64,000 nt of DNA from Planococcus soli (GTDB lineage Bacteria; Bacillota; Bacilli; Bacillales_A; Planococcaceae), in contig NZ_WXYN01000020.1 in the NCBI RefSeq assembly GCF_016881065.1, positions 50,480 through 114,479 on the forward strand, read 5' to 3'. The position numbers were made by a program, and so were the translations under genes. The number at the start of each line of letters is the position of its first letter. Within the stretch, counting starts at the first letter, position 1. Under the pieces are notes generated by a model. The model was given only the letters and a program-made list of their open reading frames with translations. It made no database searches and had not been told where the DNA came from. Positions 42,435 to 53,119 of this stretch are shown in pieces.

Positions 42435-42651
42435 CGCTTAACATTGCAACATCGTACCCTTGATCTTCAATTGCTTCCGCAATTTGGTTGACTTCGACTG
42501 CCGCTGCATCGTAAGCGACATCAACAGAACCGTTTTCTAGAGACACTTCGACCTTGTCGATGCCGGGTAAAGCCATAACGCTGTCTTTTACTGAGCTCAC
42601 GCAATGTTGGCATGTCATGCCACTGACTTGCAAATTGATTTGTTCTTTCAT
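42430..42651 (-). CDS. copZ: Copper chaperone CopZ
   Basis: 73 aa, a single ferredoxin-like HMA domain. The Cu(I) site is MTCQHC (Cys13, Cys16). It delivers copper to CopA in the cytoplasm and buffers Cu(I). It lies 15 bases after csoR, with GGAGGAATT upstream, and is transcribed with it. Confidence 0.96.
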   Translation of the reverse strand: MKEQINLQVSGMTCQHCVSSVKDSVMALPGIDKVEVSLENGSVDVAYDAAAVEVNQIAEAIEDQGYDVAMLSE

Positions 42652-42666
42652 AAAAAATTCCTCCTT

Positions 42667-42990
42667 TTATTTACGCATCATTTTTTGAATCGTGATAAGC
42701 AATTCGTCCAACACTTCTTCTTCTCCATTTTCCAGCCGGTCTTTGACGCAGCCCTTCAAATGGCCTTCCAGCAAAACTTTGGTGACACTGTTTAATGCAG
42801 ATTGAGTGGCGGCAAGCTGCGTAATGATGTCATCGCAGTAAACATCCTTCTCCACCATGCCTTTAATTCCGCGGACCTGGCCTTCTATACGATTCAACCG
42901 ATTGGTCAAATCCCGTTTAACAGACAGGGGATGATGGCTTTTGCGGCAAGAGTTATCTAGTACAAAGGGTTCTTCAATCAGTTCGCTCAT
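42667..42990 (-). CDS. csoR: Copper-sensing repressor CsoR
   Basis: 107 aa, all-helical. The Cu(I) ligand set Cys-His-Cys is present: VYCDDI (Cys52), then HLKGC (His77, Cys81). The RLNRIEGQVRGIKGMVEKD helix is the family signature. Cu(I) binding releases it from G-tract operators; two such sites are visible here, over its own promoter and before copA. GGGAGGATC precedes the ATG. Confidence 0.96.
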   Translation of the reverse strand: MSELIEEPFVLDNSCRKSHHPLSVKRDLTNRLNRIEGQVRGIKGMVEKDVYCDDIITQLAATQSALNSVTKVLLEGHLKGCVKDRLENGEEEVLDELLITIQKMMRK

Positions 42991-43022
42991 CTGAAGATCC
43001 TCCCATCTTTATTTCTGACTAC

Positions 43023-43051
43023 AGCATACCTCTTAGGGGTATATAAATCAA
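43023..43051 (-). promoter_or_regulatory. csoR-copZ promoter with CsoR operator in the spacer
   Basis: Minus strand: TTGATT (43046-43051), 17-base spacer, TATGCT (43023-43028). The operator ATACCTCTTAGGGGTAT (43026-43042) occupies the spacer. Confidence 0.8.
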
Positions 43052-43091
43052 GCAATTTACATCATATTCGCAATTGTCATCAAAATGATAA

Positions 43092-43116
43092 GTTTAAAAT
43101 CCTGAAATGATGGTAT
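43092..43116 (+). promoter_or_regulatory. Candidate sigma-B promoter for the Lmo0850-type gene
   Basis: GTTTAA (43092-43097), 13-base spacer, TGGTAT (43111-43116). The -10 deviates in the same way as the rsbV promoter. Confidence 0.4.
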
Positions 43117-43222
43117 TATAAACATAGACACAGAAAAGTCAACAATTTATACCTTGCCCCTGAAACATGGCAAGTTCATATACGTTCCTATAAGCAATGA
43201 AAAATAAAAAGAGGTGATATGG

Positions 43223-43363
43223 ATGGCGAAAAATGTGGATGTTCGCAATATTGTTTCAAATTTATCGAAACTTGGAATCCAAGCAAAAATCACAAAATCC
43301 CGCGTTGAATTAATAAAAGCGATTGGCTTGCCTCAACCAATTCAAGCGCAATCTCAACAATAA
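43223..43363 (+). CDS. Lmo0850 family small protein
   Basis: 46 aa: MAKNVDVRNIVSNLSKLGIQ..., basic and helical with a Gln-rich tail. It fits the short Lmo0850-type proteins of Bacilli. AGAGGTGAT lies before the ATG; an overlapping ATG four bases earlier is out of frame. Terminator immediately downstream. Function unknown. Confidence 0.8.
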   Translation: MAKNVDVRNIVSNLSKLGIQAKITKSRVELIKAIGLPQPIQAQSQQ

Positions 43364-43396
43364 AAACTCCGACGCAGGACGTCGGAGTTTTTATTT
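43362..43396. terminator. Bidirectional terminator
   Basis: AAAAACTCCGACG / CGTCGGAGTTTTT stem between the Lmo0850-type gene and convergent rodA. Confidence 0.85.
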
Positions 43397-44572
43397 TTTG
43401 CTTTTATCGAACATGTAGTTTTTATGATGGAATTTCATGCTGAAGACGATGCCAAGTGCCAGCATGTTGCCGATCAATGAACTCCCTCCGTAGCTGATAA
43501 AAGGAAGTGGAATCCCGGTGATTGGCAAAAGTTGAATCGTCATGCCGATATTTTGGAATACATGGAATGTAATCATCGCGATAATTCCTGCACATACATA
43601 GGTACTGAATGTGTCTTTGAATTGCAGTGTGATTTTGGTCAAGTGGTAAATCAGCATAAAGAATAGGATAATGACGGCGCTGGCACCGATAAATCCGAAG
43701 TCTTCCGAGATAACAGTGAAGATAAAATCTGTATGATTTTCCGGTACATAGACTTGGCGTCCCTGGTAGCCTTTTCCGAACACTTCACCCGAGCCAATGG
43801 CGTTCATCGCAGCAATCAGGTTGTATCCGCCGGCTTCTGCATAAGAGTAAGGATCGAGCCATGTATAAATCCGTTCGAACATGTAAGGCTTTAAACCAAA
43901 AGCATTGGATAGGAACTCCTGGGCATTGATGGTCATCCACAGCAGCAACGTGCCAACGACAGCAACCCCGCCAAAGCTGGGCGCAATGATTTTCCAGGAG
44001 ATTCCTGAAACCACGACAATGGCTAAAGTGATTGCGATAAACACCAGAGCAGTTCCTAAATCAGGCTGCAGCAGGATAAAGCCCAGAGGTATGGCTAGAC
44101 AAAGGGCAATTTTCCCAAGTAAATAAAAGTCGGATTTGATAGATTTCAGCAGGTTTTGTTCATGGTGGGTAGAAATCATTTTTGCGAGTGCAAGTATATA
44201 GAAGGTTTTCATAAATTCAGCCGGCTGAATATTGACAAATGGCGTATGGAACCAGGCTTTGGCGCCATTGACCGGTTCGGCTATTTGGCCAACGCCGTCT
44301 GGCGAAATCATTAACAGGACAAGCAGTAAAATGCCGAATCCGTATAAATAATAAGCCATCTTTTTATATTGTTCTGGATCGAAATACATCAATACCGCAA
44401 TCATTCCAGTAGAAATGATGTAAAATAAAGCTTGTCTTGGGACGAAATTCGTTAAATACTGACCGGAAGTCTGGGCTGAGGAAATAGCCACCAAGCTGAC
44501 GATAAAGAACAGAAATAAGAGGAAAGCCAGCGACCAATCGATCCGATCGGTGAAGCTTTTGTTAGTTTGCAT
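43391..44572 (-). CDS. rodA: SEDS peptidoglycan glycosyltransferase, RodA type
   Basis: 393 aa, ten membrane helices. SEDS signature: QPDLGTALVF and, near the end, LLPITGIPLPFISYGGSSLIGNMLALG. Catalytic Asp lies in the ENHTDFIFTVISEDFG loop region typical of RodA/FtsW. Closer to RodA than FtsW/SpoVE by the MYFDPEQYKK and PEFMK-like IQPAEFMK segments. It polymerises lipid II for side-wall growth with a class B PBP. A weak GGTGAAAATAC site lies before the ATG. Confidence 0.92.
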   Translation of the reverse strand: MQTNKSFTDRIDWSLAFLLFLFFIVSLVAISSAQTSGQYLTNFVPRQALFYIISTGMIAVLMYFDPEQYKKMAYYLYGFGILLLVLLMISPDGVGQIAEPVNGAKAWFHTPFVNIQPAEFMKTFYILALAKMISTHHEQNLLKSIKSDFYLLGKIALCLAIPLGFILLQPDLGTALVFIAITLAIVVVSGISWKIIAPSFGGVAVVGTLLLWMTINAQEFLSNAFGLKPYMFERIYTWLDPYSYAEAGGYNLIAAMNAIGSGEVFGKGYQGRQVYVPENHTDFIFTVISEDFGFIGASAVIILFFMLIYHLTKITLQFKDTFSTYVCAGIIAMITFHVFQNIGMTIQLLPITGIPLPFISYGGSSLIGNMLALGIVFSMKFHHKNYMFDKSKK

Positions 44573-44731
44573 GTATTTTCACCTGTACTTTTTATTATTA
44601 TGAGTCGGAATATATTATAACGTATAAATCTGTAATATGCGCATGACAAAAGTAATGACGCATTTGAAGCAGAGATGTTTCATATTTAGCCCTTTTGGTC
44701 GTATAATAGAAAATGGAATGGAGTGGGGGAT

Positions 44732-45502
44732 ATGGTAAAAAAACCGTTGAACACGGATGCTTACATACAGCATTTATATATTTATCTGAACGAATCTGAT
44801 CAGTTTGCCTTATTCAGCGGACTTACCTTTGCCCATTTTTTGGATGCGATGAAATTGCCTAAAAATCTGTTGTTGTTAAAACACCCATACGAAGATGCCT
44901 CTTTTAACATGCATACTCATATGGAATTCGCTACACAGGAAGAGTTTGGGCAGCTGCGGAAAGCGCGGGCAAACAAAAAAAGCGAATTTTGCTGGATTGA
45001 TTTCAAAAGTGAAAAACAATTAAATTCCCTGACGCCCCAGGAACAAGCCGAACTGTTATACATCGGCCATAAAAAAGAACCAGTCAAGACGCCATTTTAC
45101 TCGACCCTTCAAAATGAGTTCGTGTATCTATCCAGCGAAGAAGAAGAAACCACAAAAATTTACTTCCGCAAATTAGAGCGCCTGAATGAGCTTGTCGGAA
45201 ATTATTTCACGTACTTAATTCGCCGGGAAGAGAATGGACAGAATTTCTGGCGCCGAAAATCTAAAGACCTGATTCCGGAACTGCCTGCCGAAATTCTGCA
45301 ATCCCTAAAGAAAAATTACCGTGAAGGCGTGCTCATCTCACTGGCAGACCCCGAAAAAACAAAGAACACCATCGAATTGCATATTCGTCCGGTAGAGGAA
45401 ATCTCCTTTCTCGACGAGTTCTGGTCCGATATTGAAGAATACACAAAGCAGGGGATTTCACGTAAGATCGTCTACGACAGAAAACAAAAAGTATGGAAAT
45501 AA
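44732..45502 (+). CDS. Conserved-looking hypothetical protein
   Basis: 256 aa, soluble, without signal peptide or membrane segment. Mixed charged sequence; notable parts are GLTFAHFLDAMKLPKNLLLLKHPYED near the start and LIRREENGQNFWRRKSKDLIPELP in the second half. I do not recognise a family. ATG 44732 is favoured because GTGGGGGAT sits just upstream; a GTG nine bases earlier lies inside that ribosome site. TTCATA-17-TATAAT promoter-like boxes end near 44706. Normal codon use for the window. Confidence 0.75.
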   Translation: MVKKPLNTDAYIQHLYIYLNESDQFALFSGLTFAHFLDAMKLPKNLLLLKHPYEDASFNMHTHMEFATQEEFGQLRKARANKKSEFCWIDFKSEKQLNSLTPQEQAELLYIGHKKEPVKTPFYSTLQNEFVYLSSEEEETTKIYFRKLERLNELVGNYFTYLIRREENGQNFWRRKSKDLIPELPAEILQSLKKNYREGVLISLADPEKTKNTIELHIRPVEEISFLDEFWSDIEEYTKQGISRKIVYDRKQKVWK

Positions 45503-45531
45503 TACCTGGAAACAGGTATTATTTTTTTCGG
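45494..45531 (+). terminator. Terminator of the 256-aa hypothetical gene
   Basis: AATACCTG-GAAA-CAGGTATT stem and ATTTTTTTC. Confidence 0.8.
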
Positions 45532-45840
45532 GCTGATTTTGGCAGCAGCAAGATTTTTGAAGTTGCTTTTGATGCAGCAGAAAAGTTACATGCAGCGTCG
45601 CCCATTTTGTCTGGAGCACTCGGTTTCCGGCCATTGTCTTTAGCCTTGACGACTATTGCCTTGGGAACAGGGTATGCAGTATGGATAGGCATCGGAAAGG
45701 CTGGCGATGGTTTAATCGGCACGCTATTTTTTTACGAAAGCCGGCAGCCGGCGAAATTATTTTTTCTGCGATGCTTCATCGCAGGACTGCCCGGCCGGAA
45801 AAATTTCGAGGGCTGGCAGGAAAAAAATATTCGTTACTGA
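45530..45840 (+). pseudogene. Decayed small multidrug resistance (SMR/EmrE-SugE) transporter
   Basis: The frame to 45840 reads KIFEVAFDAAEKLH, then PLSLALTTIALGTGYAVWIGIG, GLIGTLFFYESRQPAKLFFLR and FIAGLPGRK. These match in order the SMR pattern: membrane Glu in FEV, [21 protein letters not shown], IGIxLFGES, IVAGIIGLK. The first helix lacks its start, helix 2 is shortened, and the only upstream ATG lies inside the preceding gene and terminator. Charged substitutions break the later helices and a foreign tail (FEGWQEKN) follows. It is best read as a degenerating gene. Confidence 0.7.
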
Positions 45841-45889
45841 AGGTTCGTGATAAACTAAGCAATATGGATAATGAAATGAGGTTTCTTGG

Positions 45890-46960
45890 ATGAAAAAAAG
45901 AATTGGTTTATTATATGGAGGCAAATCGGCAGAGCATGAAGTTTCCCTGTCAACCGCCCTTGCAGTTACAAAAGCTATCGATTTTGATGCATATGAAGTG
46001 TATCCGATCTACATCACGCAGGATGGCGAATGGAGAAAAGGCGCTCGCCTGGAAGAAACGGCAAAAACAATTGAACAGCTTCAGTTGGCTGCACAATCTT
46101 CGAAGCCGAATGACATCTCCGGATTCCTTCCCGCCGAAAGCGGTGAAGCCCTGAATGTCATCATTCCTTTATTGCACGGACCGAATGGGGAAGACGGCAC
46201 TGTCCAGGGATTGCTTGAAGTCATGAATATCCCATATGTTGGGAATGGTGTGCTGGCATCATCGGCAGGCATGGACAAAGTGGTCATGAAGCAATTGTTC
46301 GAGCAGGCAGGTTTAAAACAAACCCCTTATGTGTATTTTATAAGAAGAGACTGGGACAAGAAGCAGGATTTCTGGCTGGATAAAATAGAGGCGGAACTCG
46401 CTTGGCCGGTTTTTGTAAAACCCGCGAATTTAGGATCGAGTGTAGGCATCAGCAAGGCGGATACTCGCGAAGAATTGATTGCAGCCATTAAAGAAGCTTT
46501 GAAGTTTGACCGTAAGATTGTCGTCGAGCAGGGAGTGGTTGCCCGTGAAATTGAAGTAGGTGTGCTTGGAAATGATGAGCCTGACTGCTCGGTTGCCGGG
46601 GAGATCAAACCGCTAAAGGCGTTTTATGATTACCAGGCCAAATACAAAGACGGCAATACAGCAATGATTATTCCTGCTGAGCTGGAAAAGGCAGTTTATG
46701 AGAAATTGCAAACTGACGCCAAGAAAGCTTTCAAAATCCTGGATTGTTCGGGACTTGTGCGTGCAGACTTTTTTGTCACTGAAGCCAACGAAATTTTGAT
46801 CAATGAAGTCAATACCTTACCGGGCTTCACGCCTTACAGCATGTTCCCGCTGCTTTGGGAACACACCGGATTGCCGTACCCGGAACTGATTGAACGCCTG
46901 ATCGCTTTAGCGATTGAACGTCATGAAGAAAAACAATTACTGCAAGTTAAAATAGATTGA
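45890..46960 (+). CDS. ddl: D-alanine--D-alanine ligase
   Basis: 356 aa ATP-grasp enzyme joining two D-Ala for the peptidoglycan pentapeptide. Visible landmarks: [14 protein letters not shown] at the N-terminus, [15 protein letters not shown], the ATP-binding [15 protein letters not shown] and the Mg-binding [17 protein letters not shown]. The Tyr of the omega loop (DYQAKY) favours D-Ala over D-lactate. murF follows after 13 bases, and alr, the D-Ala source, is in the same region. Confidence 0.97.
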   Translation: MKKRIGLLYGGKSAEHEVSLSTALAVTKAIDFDAYEVYPIYITQDGEWRKGARLEETAKTIEQLQLAAQSSKPNDISGFLPAESGEALNVIIPLLHGPNGEDGTVQGLLEVMNIPYVGNGVLASSAGMDKVVMKQLFEQAGLKQTPYVYFIRRDWDKKQDFWLDKIEAELAWPVFVKPANLGSSVGISKADTREELIAAIKEALKFDRKIVVEQGVVAREIEVGVLGNDEPDCSVAGEIKPLKAFYDYQAKYKDGNTAMIIPAELEKAVYEKLQTDAKKAFKILDCSGLVRADFFVTEANEILINEVNTLPGFTPYSMFPLLWEHTGLPYPELIERLIALAIERHEEKQLLQVKID

Positions 46961-46973
46961 GTGGAGAAACCAA

Positions 46974-48347
46974 ATGAAAAAAAAGATTGAGCAAGTAGCC
47001 AAATGGCTGAATATCAAAACTAATTTAAAAGGCTTTGACATTACAGGGGCCTCGATTAATACGAGAACGCTTAAGCCAGGCGATTTGTTCATTCCTTTCC
47101 GTGGCGAAAATGTGAATGGACATAAATATGTCCGTTCAGCCATTGAATTAGGTGCAGCGGCTTCTTTATGGCAGCGCGATGAACCTGGTGCCCCGGAAGA
47201 TTTGCCTTTGCTGTATGTGGATGACTGCGAAGCCGCTTTGCAGGAAATGGCCCGTGCCTACCGCGATGAATTATCGGCGCTGGTTATTGGAATTACAGGT
47301 TCCAACGGCAAAACTTCGACAAAAGATCTGGTGGCAAGTGTGTTGAAACCTTATTTCAAAGTGCAAAAAACACCGGGCAACTTCAACAATGAATTGGGTC
47401 TCCCTTTGACGATCCTTTCTTTGGACGAAGATACTAAAGTCGCTGTACTGGAAATGGGCATGAGCGGCAAAGGGCAGATTGAATTTCTGTCTGAGTTGGC
47501 CCGTCCTGATTACGCCATAATCACAAACATCGGGGAAGCGCATTTGCAGGATCTGGGATCGCGTGAAGCCATTGCAGAAGCAAAATTCGAAATCACTGCC
47601 GGCCTTCAGCAACATGGCAAACTTTTCTATGACGGTGACGAGCCTTTGCTGCAACCGTTCATGGAAGATTTTCCGCAAGGAGTTTCTTTTGGGTTTGATG
47701 ACAATAACGAACTGACAGTGACAGATATCAAAGCTACTGAAAACGGCAGCAGTTTTATGGTTAGTGGAATTATAGATGCCGCGTTCACCATTCCGGTATT
47801 GGGTGAACATCAAGTAAAGAATACATTGGCAGCTATCTTGATTGCGCTTGAAGCAGGCTTGTCGGAAGAACAAATTCGGAAATCCTTGAAGGATGCGGCT
47901 TTAACCGATATGCGTATGCAGATGGTTCAAGCGGAAAATGGCGCAATGTTTATCAACGATGCCTATAACGCTGCGCCTTCATCAATGAATGCGGCTTTGA
48001 ATTTCATTCGTGAAACAACGATGAAGGAAAAGAAATGGGTCGTTCTTGGCGATATGCTGGAACTCGGAGATGACGAGCAAACTTATCACGAAGCGTTGAG
48101 CCAATACATTTCTGGCAGTCTGACTGGGGTGTGCCTCTATGGCCCGCGCATGAAATGGCTATACGACAAGCTCCAGCCTGACTACAGCGGCAAGCTGCTG
48201 TGGAGCGAAAATGATTACGGGCCGATTATCGGCCTGTTGAAAAAATACACAAACAAAGACTCGGTAATTTTGGTGAAAGGTTCCCGAGGCATGGCGCTGG
48301 AGAATATTATCGAACCTTTTACCAATCAAGGAGAAAAGCATGTGTAG
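46974..48347 (+). CDS. murF: UDP-MurNAc-tripeptide--D-Ala-D-Ala ligase MurF
   Basis: 457 aa Mur ligase. Residues 1-105 bind UDP-MurNAc-peptide; ATP site GITGSNGKTSTKDL near 108; central domain with NFNNELGLPLTIL; C-terminal domain with MFINDAYNAAPSSMNAAL. It adds D-Ala-D-Ala to complete the pentapeptide precursor in the cytoplasm. In operon with ddl (GTGGAG before ATG). Confidence 0.97.
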   Translation: MKKKIEQVAKWLNIKTNLKGFDITGASINTRTLKPGDLFIPFRGENVNGHKYVRSAIELGAAASLWQRDEPGAPEDLPLLYVDDCEAALQEMARAYRDELSALVIGITGSNGKTSTKDLVASVLKPYFKVQKTPGNFNNELGLPLTILSLDEDTKVAVLEMGMSGKGQIEFLSELARPDYAIITNIGEAHLQDLGSREAIAEAKFEITAGLQQHGKLFYDGDEPLLQPFMEDFPQGVSFGFDDNNELTVTDIKATENGSSFMVSGIIDAAFTIPVLGEHQVKNTLAAILIALEAGLSEEQIRKSLKDAALTDMRMQMVQAENGAMFINDAYNAAPSSMNAALNFIRETTMKEKKWVVLGDMLELGDDEQTYHEALSQYISGSLTGVCLYGPRMKWLYDKLQPDYSGKLLWSENDYGPIIGLLKKYTNKDSVILVKGSRGMALENIIEPFTNQGEKHV

Positions 48348-48375
48348 TTGCAATCAGTGAAAAGAGGGGAACAAT

Positions 48376-49074
48376 TTGAAGACTGGCGTTCTTTGCATCC
48401 ATGGTTTCACGGGAGGCCCGTTTGAAGTTGAACCATTTGCTGATTTTTTAATGGAGCAAACCGATTGGATTGTGGAAATACCAACACTACCGGGACATGG
48501 TGAAAAACTGGCTTTAAAGAGCATTTCAGCGGAAAGCTGGATGATGGAAGCGGAACTGGCGCTGAAAAGGCTAAAGAAATCAGCAGATCGCATCATCATT
48601 GCCGGCTTCTCGATGGGCGGCTTGATCGCCATGTATTTGGCGATGCGCTACAAAATCGATCGGCTGGTTCTGTTAAGCGCAGCTGCTAAATATATTAGCC
48701 CTGCTCAGATTTTTGTGGAAGTGCAGGAAGCCATGCGGGATGTGCTTTCTGGAAAAATAGCGGAAAATGCATCTTTCCATCTTTATGAGTACAAGCTGAC
48801 GAATACGCCTGTCAGTTCGGCCGTCGAATTTCTTCGAGTAGTCAAGATGGTGGAACCATATTACGATAAGATCAAAGTTCCAGTTTGCATTGTCCAGGGC
48901 GGCAAAGACAGTGTGGTCCCGGCTTCAGCTGCAGACTTCATTTACGACCATATCGGTTCGGATGAAAAGCACATGATACACTCAGAAACTGGCAAGCATT
49001 TAATTTGCTACAGCGATGATTGCGACGATTGGTTTAAAGAAGTTTTCAAGTTTATGAACAAAGGCGCAGAGTAA
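48376..49074 (+). CDS. Alpha/beta hydrolase, Est30-type carboxylesterase
   Basis: 232 aa. Nucleophile motif GFSMGG (Ser near residue 77), acid in GGKDSVVP and His in ETGKHLICY, plus the oxyanion HGFTGGP at the start. Matches small carboxylesterases of the Bacillus Est30/YvaK family and monoglyceride lipases. TTG start with AGAGGGGA upstream. It lies 28 bases after murF, in the same spot where Bacilli often carry this hydrolase. Confidence 0.92.
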   Translation: MKTGVLCIHGFTGGPFEVEPFADFLMEQTDWIVEIPTLPGHGEKLALKSISAESWMMEAELALKRLKKSADRIIIAGFSMGGLIAMYLAMRYKIDRLVLLSAAAKYISPAQIFVEVQEAMRDVLSGKIAENASFHLYEYKLTNTPVSSAVEFLRVVKMVEPYYDKIKVPVCIVQGGKDSVVPASAADFIYDHIGSDEKHMIHSETGKHLICYSDDCDDWFKEVFKFMNKGAE

Positions 49075-49102
49075 ACTGATTATTAGAACCTTTGCAGATT
49101 GA

Positions 49103-49131
49103 TTGCAAATGATAAAAAAACGTGTTATTCT
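49103..49131 (+). promoter_or_regulatory. cshA promoter
   Basis: TTGCAA (49103-49108), 17-base spacer, TATTCT (49126-49131). Confidence 0.6.
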
Positions 49132-49160
49132 TTTGAAAGCAATGGATACATTTTTGAAAC

Positions 49161-49187
49161 ACTCTTCCCTGTGAAGAGTATTTTTTT
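49161..49187 (+). terminator. Attenuator-like hairpin in the cshA leader
   Basis: ACTCTT-CCCTGTG-AAGAGT-A-TTTTTTT, about 25 bases after the predicted transcription start and 220 bases before the gene. Confidence 0.55.
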
Positions 49188-49401
49188 GAGCAAAACGGTT
49201 TGTTCTATAGATAGGGCATCAAACACCCGACGATCAGACCGCTCGGCAAAGCCCGAGCTTTTCCTGTTCACACATCCCCTCTGACTTAAAACTACAGAGT
49301 ATGATTTTCGACGTGAAACTTCCTCATAAAGGCTCGCCCTTGTCACTATTCATCTAAAATGTACACCATTTGTAAATCAGATGAAGACAAAAGGAGATTG
49401 A

Positions 49402-50931
<1,530 letters not shown>

Positions 50932-50943
50932 TACCGATCCATA

Positions 50944-50990
50944 CAAGGACGTATGCAAACAGGAAACTGTTTTGCATACGTCCTTTTTTG
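50944..50990 (+). terminator. cshA terminator
   Basis: AAGGACGTATGCAAACAG / CTGTTTTGCATACGTCCTT stem and six T. Confidence 0.9.
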
Positions 50991-51074
50991 CTGTCCGGAT
51001 ATCGGTTACAATTGAATGAAACGTTATGATTAGTAAATCGTATAATGGATAGGCAAGCGATTGGAGAGAAGCAA

Positions 51075-51554
51075 ATGGACAACCAACCAAAAAATCAAAT
51101 TTCCCGAAAAGGGCTAACCGTTTGGCGGGTATACGGCAGCATGGAAACTGCAGTTATCGCGCTGATTGCAATTGGAGCGGGGGTATTGACGTATTTCTTT
51201 GACTGGCCGCAATGGCTGTATGCTGTCTACGGGGCGGTCATTTTGCTGTTCGGCTTTCTGTTGATTTACTTGTTTCCCAAAATCCGTTGGCAGCGCTGGC
51301 GCTACGAAGTACGGGAACAGGAGATTGAATTGCAGCATGGATTGTTCGTCGTTACTCGCACGTTGGTGCCGATGGTGCGGGTGCAGCATGTGGATACTGA
51401 ACAGGGACCGATTTTGCGGAAGTACGACCTAGCTGAAATCTCCATTTCAACCGCTGCCACGACTCACACAATTCCTGCGTTGGTCACGGCAGAAGCGGAT
51501 GAACTGAGAGCTAGAATTTCGGTATTGGCAAGGGTGGCGGAAGACGATGTATGA
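51075..51554 (+). CDS. ydbS: PH-domain membrane protein YdbS
   Basis: 159 aa. Two hydrophobic segments (about 20-65) followed by a bacterial PH (bPH2, DUF304) domain: RYEVREQEIELQHGLFVVTRTLVPMVRVQHVDTEQGPI. ATG 51075 with GGAGAGAAG upstream is preferred over a frame 30 bases longer. It overlaps ydbT by eight bases. In B. subtilis ydbS/ydbT mediate resistance to Bacillus amyloliquefaciens antimicrobials; whether that holds here is unknown. Confidence 0.92.
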   Translation: MDNQPKNQISRKGLTVWRVYGSMETAVIALIAIGAGVLTYFFDWPQWLYAVYGAVILLFGFLLIYLFPKIRWQRWRYEVREQEIELQHGLFVVTRTLVPMVRVQHVDTEQGPILRKYDLAEISISTAATTHTIPALVTAEADELRARISVLARVAEDDV

Positions 51555-53058
51555 AGAACGTTATAAACTGCATCCGATTTCAGCGTTTTTAAATTTTATT
51601 AAAGGCTTGAAAGAGCTGATTGTGCCTTTTATCATCATTTTTGGCGTCAATATATTTAGAGATGGCGGCATTAGTTCGATGTTCAATCAAGGATGGCAAG
51701 GTTTGATTCCGGTTATGATAGGCAGTGTTGTGCTGATATTCATGCTGGTAGCTGGAATCATTAAGTGGAAGCGCTTTGTATACTGGTTTGAGGATGGAGA
51801 ATTGCGCATTGAATATGGGCTTTTTGTAAAGAAAAAGAGATATATCCCTTTTGACCGGATTCAAAGCCTCAATTACACGGAAGGCATTTTCCACCGGCCG
51901 CTCGGTTTGGTGAAGGTGAAAGTGGAAACAGGGGGTTCTGGGAAAGTTGGGCAGGCAGAGGCTGAACTGACAGCAATATCAAGAGAAGATGCAGACCGCA
52001 TCGAAAGCGAAATGGAAAAGGCCAAATACCAGCTTCCGAAAGAAGCCCTTCCAGTTATGGGTCCAGTGGAATATGTAGAAGCGCCGGCTAAAAAAGAAGC
52101 AACAGTGCTTTACACCATGTCTATGAAGGAATTATTGATTCTTGCTACGACTTCCGGAGGGATTGGCGTAGTAATTTCAGCAGTTGCGCTTTTCCTGTCG
52201 CAGTTTTCGGAATTGATTCCGTATGATGCAATTTACGAGGAGGTCATGCTGTTTCTTCGTTTTGGTGTATTGATCGTGGCTTTGACAATCTTTTTGGTGC
52301 TGTTGATTGCGTGGATTATTTCAGTAATTATGACCATTGTAGCGAATTACCAATTCACCATTCAGCGTGACGAGGACCACATCTATATTACCAGAGGGTT
52401 ATTGGAGAAAAAGAAAGTATCGGTACCATTGAAGCGCGTACAAGGAATCAAAGTGAGCCAAAACCCGTTGCGTGAAATGTTCGGGTATGCCACGGTTCTG
52501 GTTGAAAGTGCAGGCGGTTCCATTGGGGACAAAGATGAAAAAATTCGTTTGTTTCCTTTGGTGAAGACAGAGCGGATGTTGCCGATACTGGCAGACTTGT
52601 TCCCTGAGCTGGAATGGACGCCGGAATTGATCAAGGCACCGAAACGCAGCGTTCATTTTTTCTACCGGCTAGACTTGCTATGGCTGTTGCCTTTGTTTGC
52701 CGCTGTGGGGTATTTTTTCTATCCTTATGGTCTGCTGTCGCTGATTCTTGTGCCGATTGTTATTGCTGTCGGGATTTGGCAGCACCGGACAGCCGGTTAT
52801 GCGCTTGGCGAAAAACAATTAACGATGCAATTCCGAGGGTTCAGCAAGCACCGTTTCTTCATGCTGAAAAAACGGGTGCAGGTAATCCAAGTGACACAAA
52901 GTTATTTCCAGAGGCGCAAGGAAATCGCTTCTATCAGTTCGACAATCAAATCGGGCATGATGGGTGCTGTTGCGGCCACTCCGCATATGGAAAAAGATGA
53001 CGCCAGCCGGATTTTGGCCTGGTATGAACCATCTGGCACAAAAGAAATTGAAAGCTGA
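51547..53058 (+). CDS. ydbT: PH-domain membrane protein YdbT
   Basis: 503 aa. Several membrane segments (about 18-70, 190-265, 370-405) alternate with three bPH2 domains: ELRIEYGLFVKKKRYIPFDRIQSLNYTEG, HIYITRGLLEKKKVSVPLKRVQGIKVSQNPL and MQFRGFSKHRFFMLKKRVQVIQVTQS. It overlaps and is coupled to ydbS; the two likely form a membrane complex. Convergent with the rhomboid gene across a strong terminator. Confidence 0.93.
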   Translation: MYEERYKLHPISAFLNFIKGLKELIVPFIIIFGVNIFRDGGISSMFNQGWQGLIPVMIGSVVLIFMLVAGIIKWKRFVYWFEDGELRIEYGLFVKKKRYIPFDRIQSLNYTEGIFHRPLGLVKVKVETGGSGKVGQAEAELTAISREDADRIESEMEKAKYQLPKEALPVMGPVEYVEAPAKKEATVLYTMSMKELLILATTSGGIGVVISAVALFLSQFSELIPYDAIYEEVMLFLRFGVLIVALTIFLVLLIAWIISVIMTIVANYQFTIQRDEDHIYITRGLLEKKKVSVPLKRVQGIKVSQNPLREMFGYATVLVESAGGSIGDKDEKIRLFPLVKTERMLPILADLFPELEWTPELIKAPKRSVHFFYRLDLLWLLPLFAAVGYFFYPYGLLSLILVPIVIAVGIWQHRTAGYALGEKQLTMQFRGFSKHRFFMLKKRVQVIQVTQSYFQRRKEIASISSTIKSGMMGAVAATPHMEKDDASRILAWYEPSGTKEIES

Positions 53059-53075
53059 ACAATTATAATTCCTCG

Positions 53076-53119
53076 AAAAAAGACAGCCGGAATTTTTAAT
53101 TCCGGCTGTCTTTATTTTT
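53076..53119. terminator. Terminator between ydbT and the rhomboid gene
   Basis: AAAGACAGCCGGAATT / AATTCCGGCTGTCTTT stem with T run; A run on the other strand. Confidence 0.85.
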
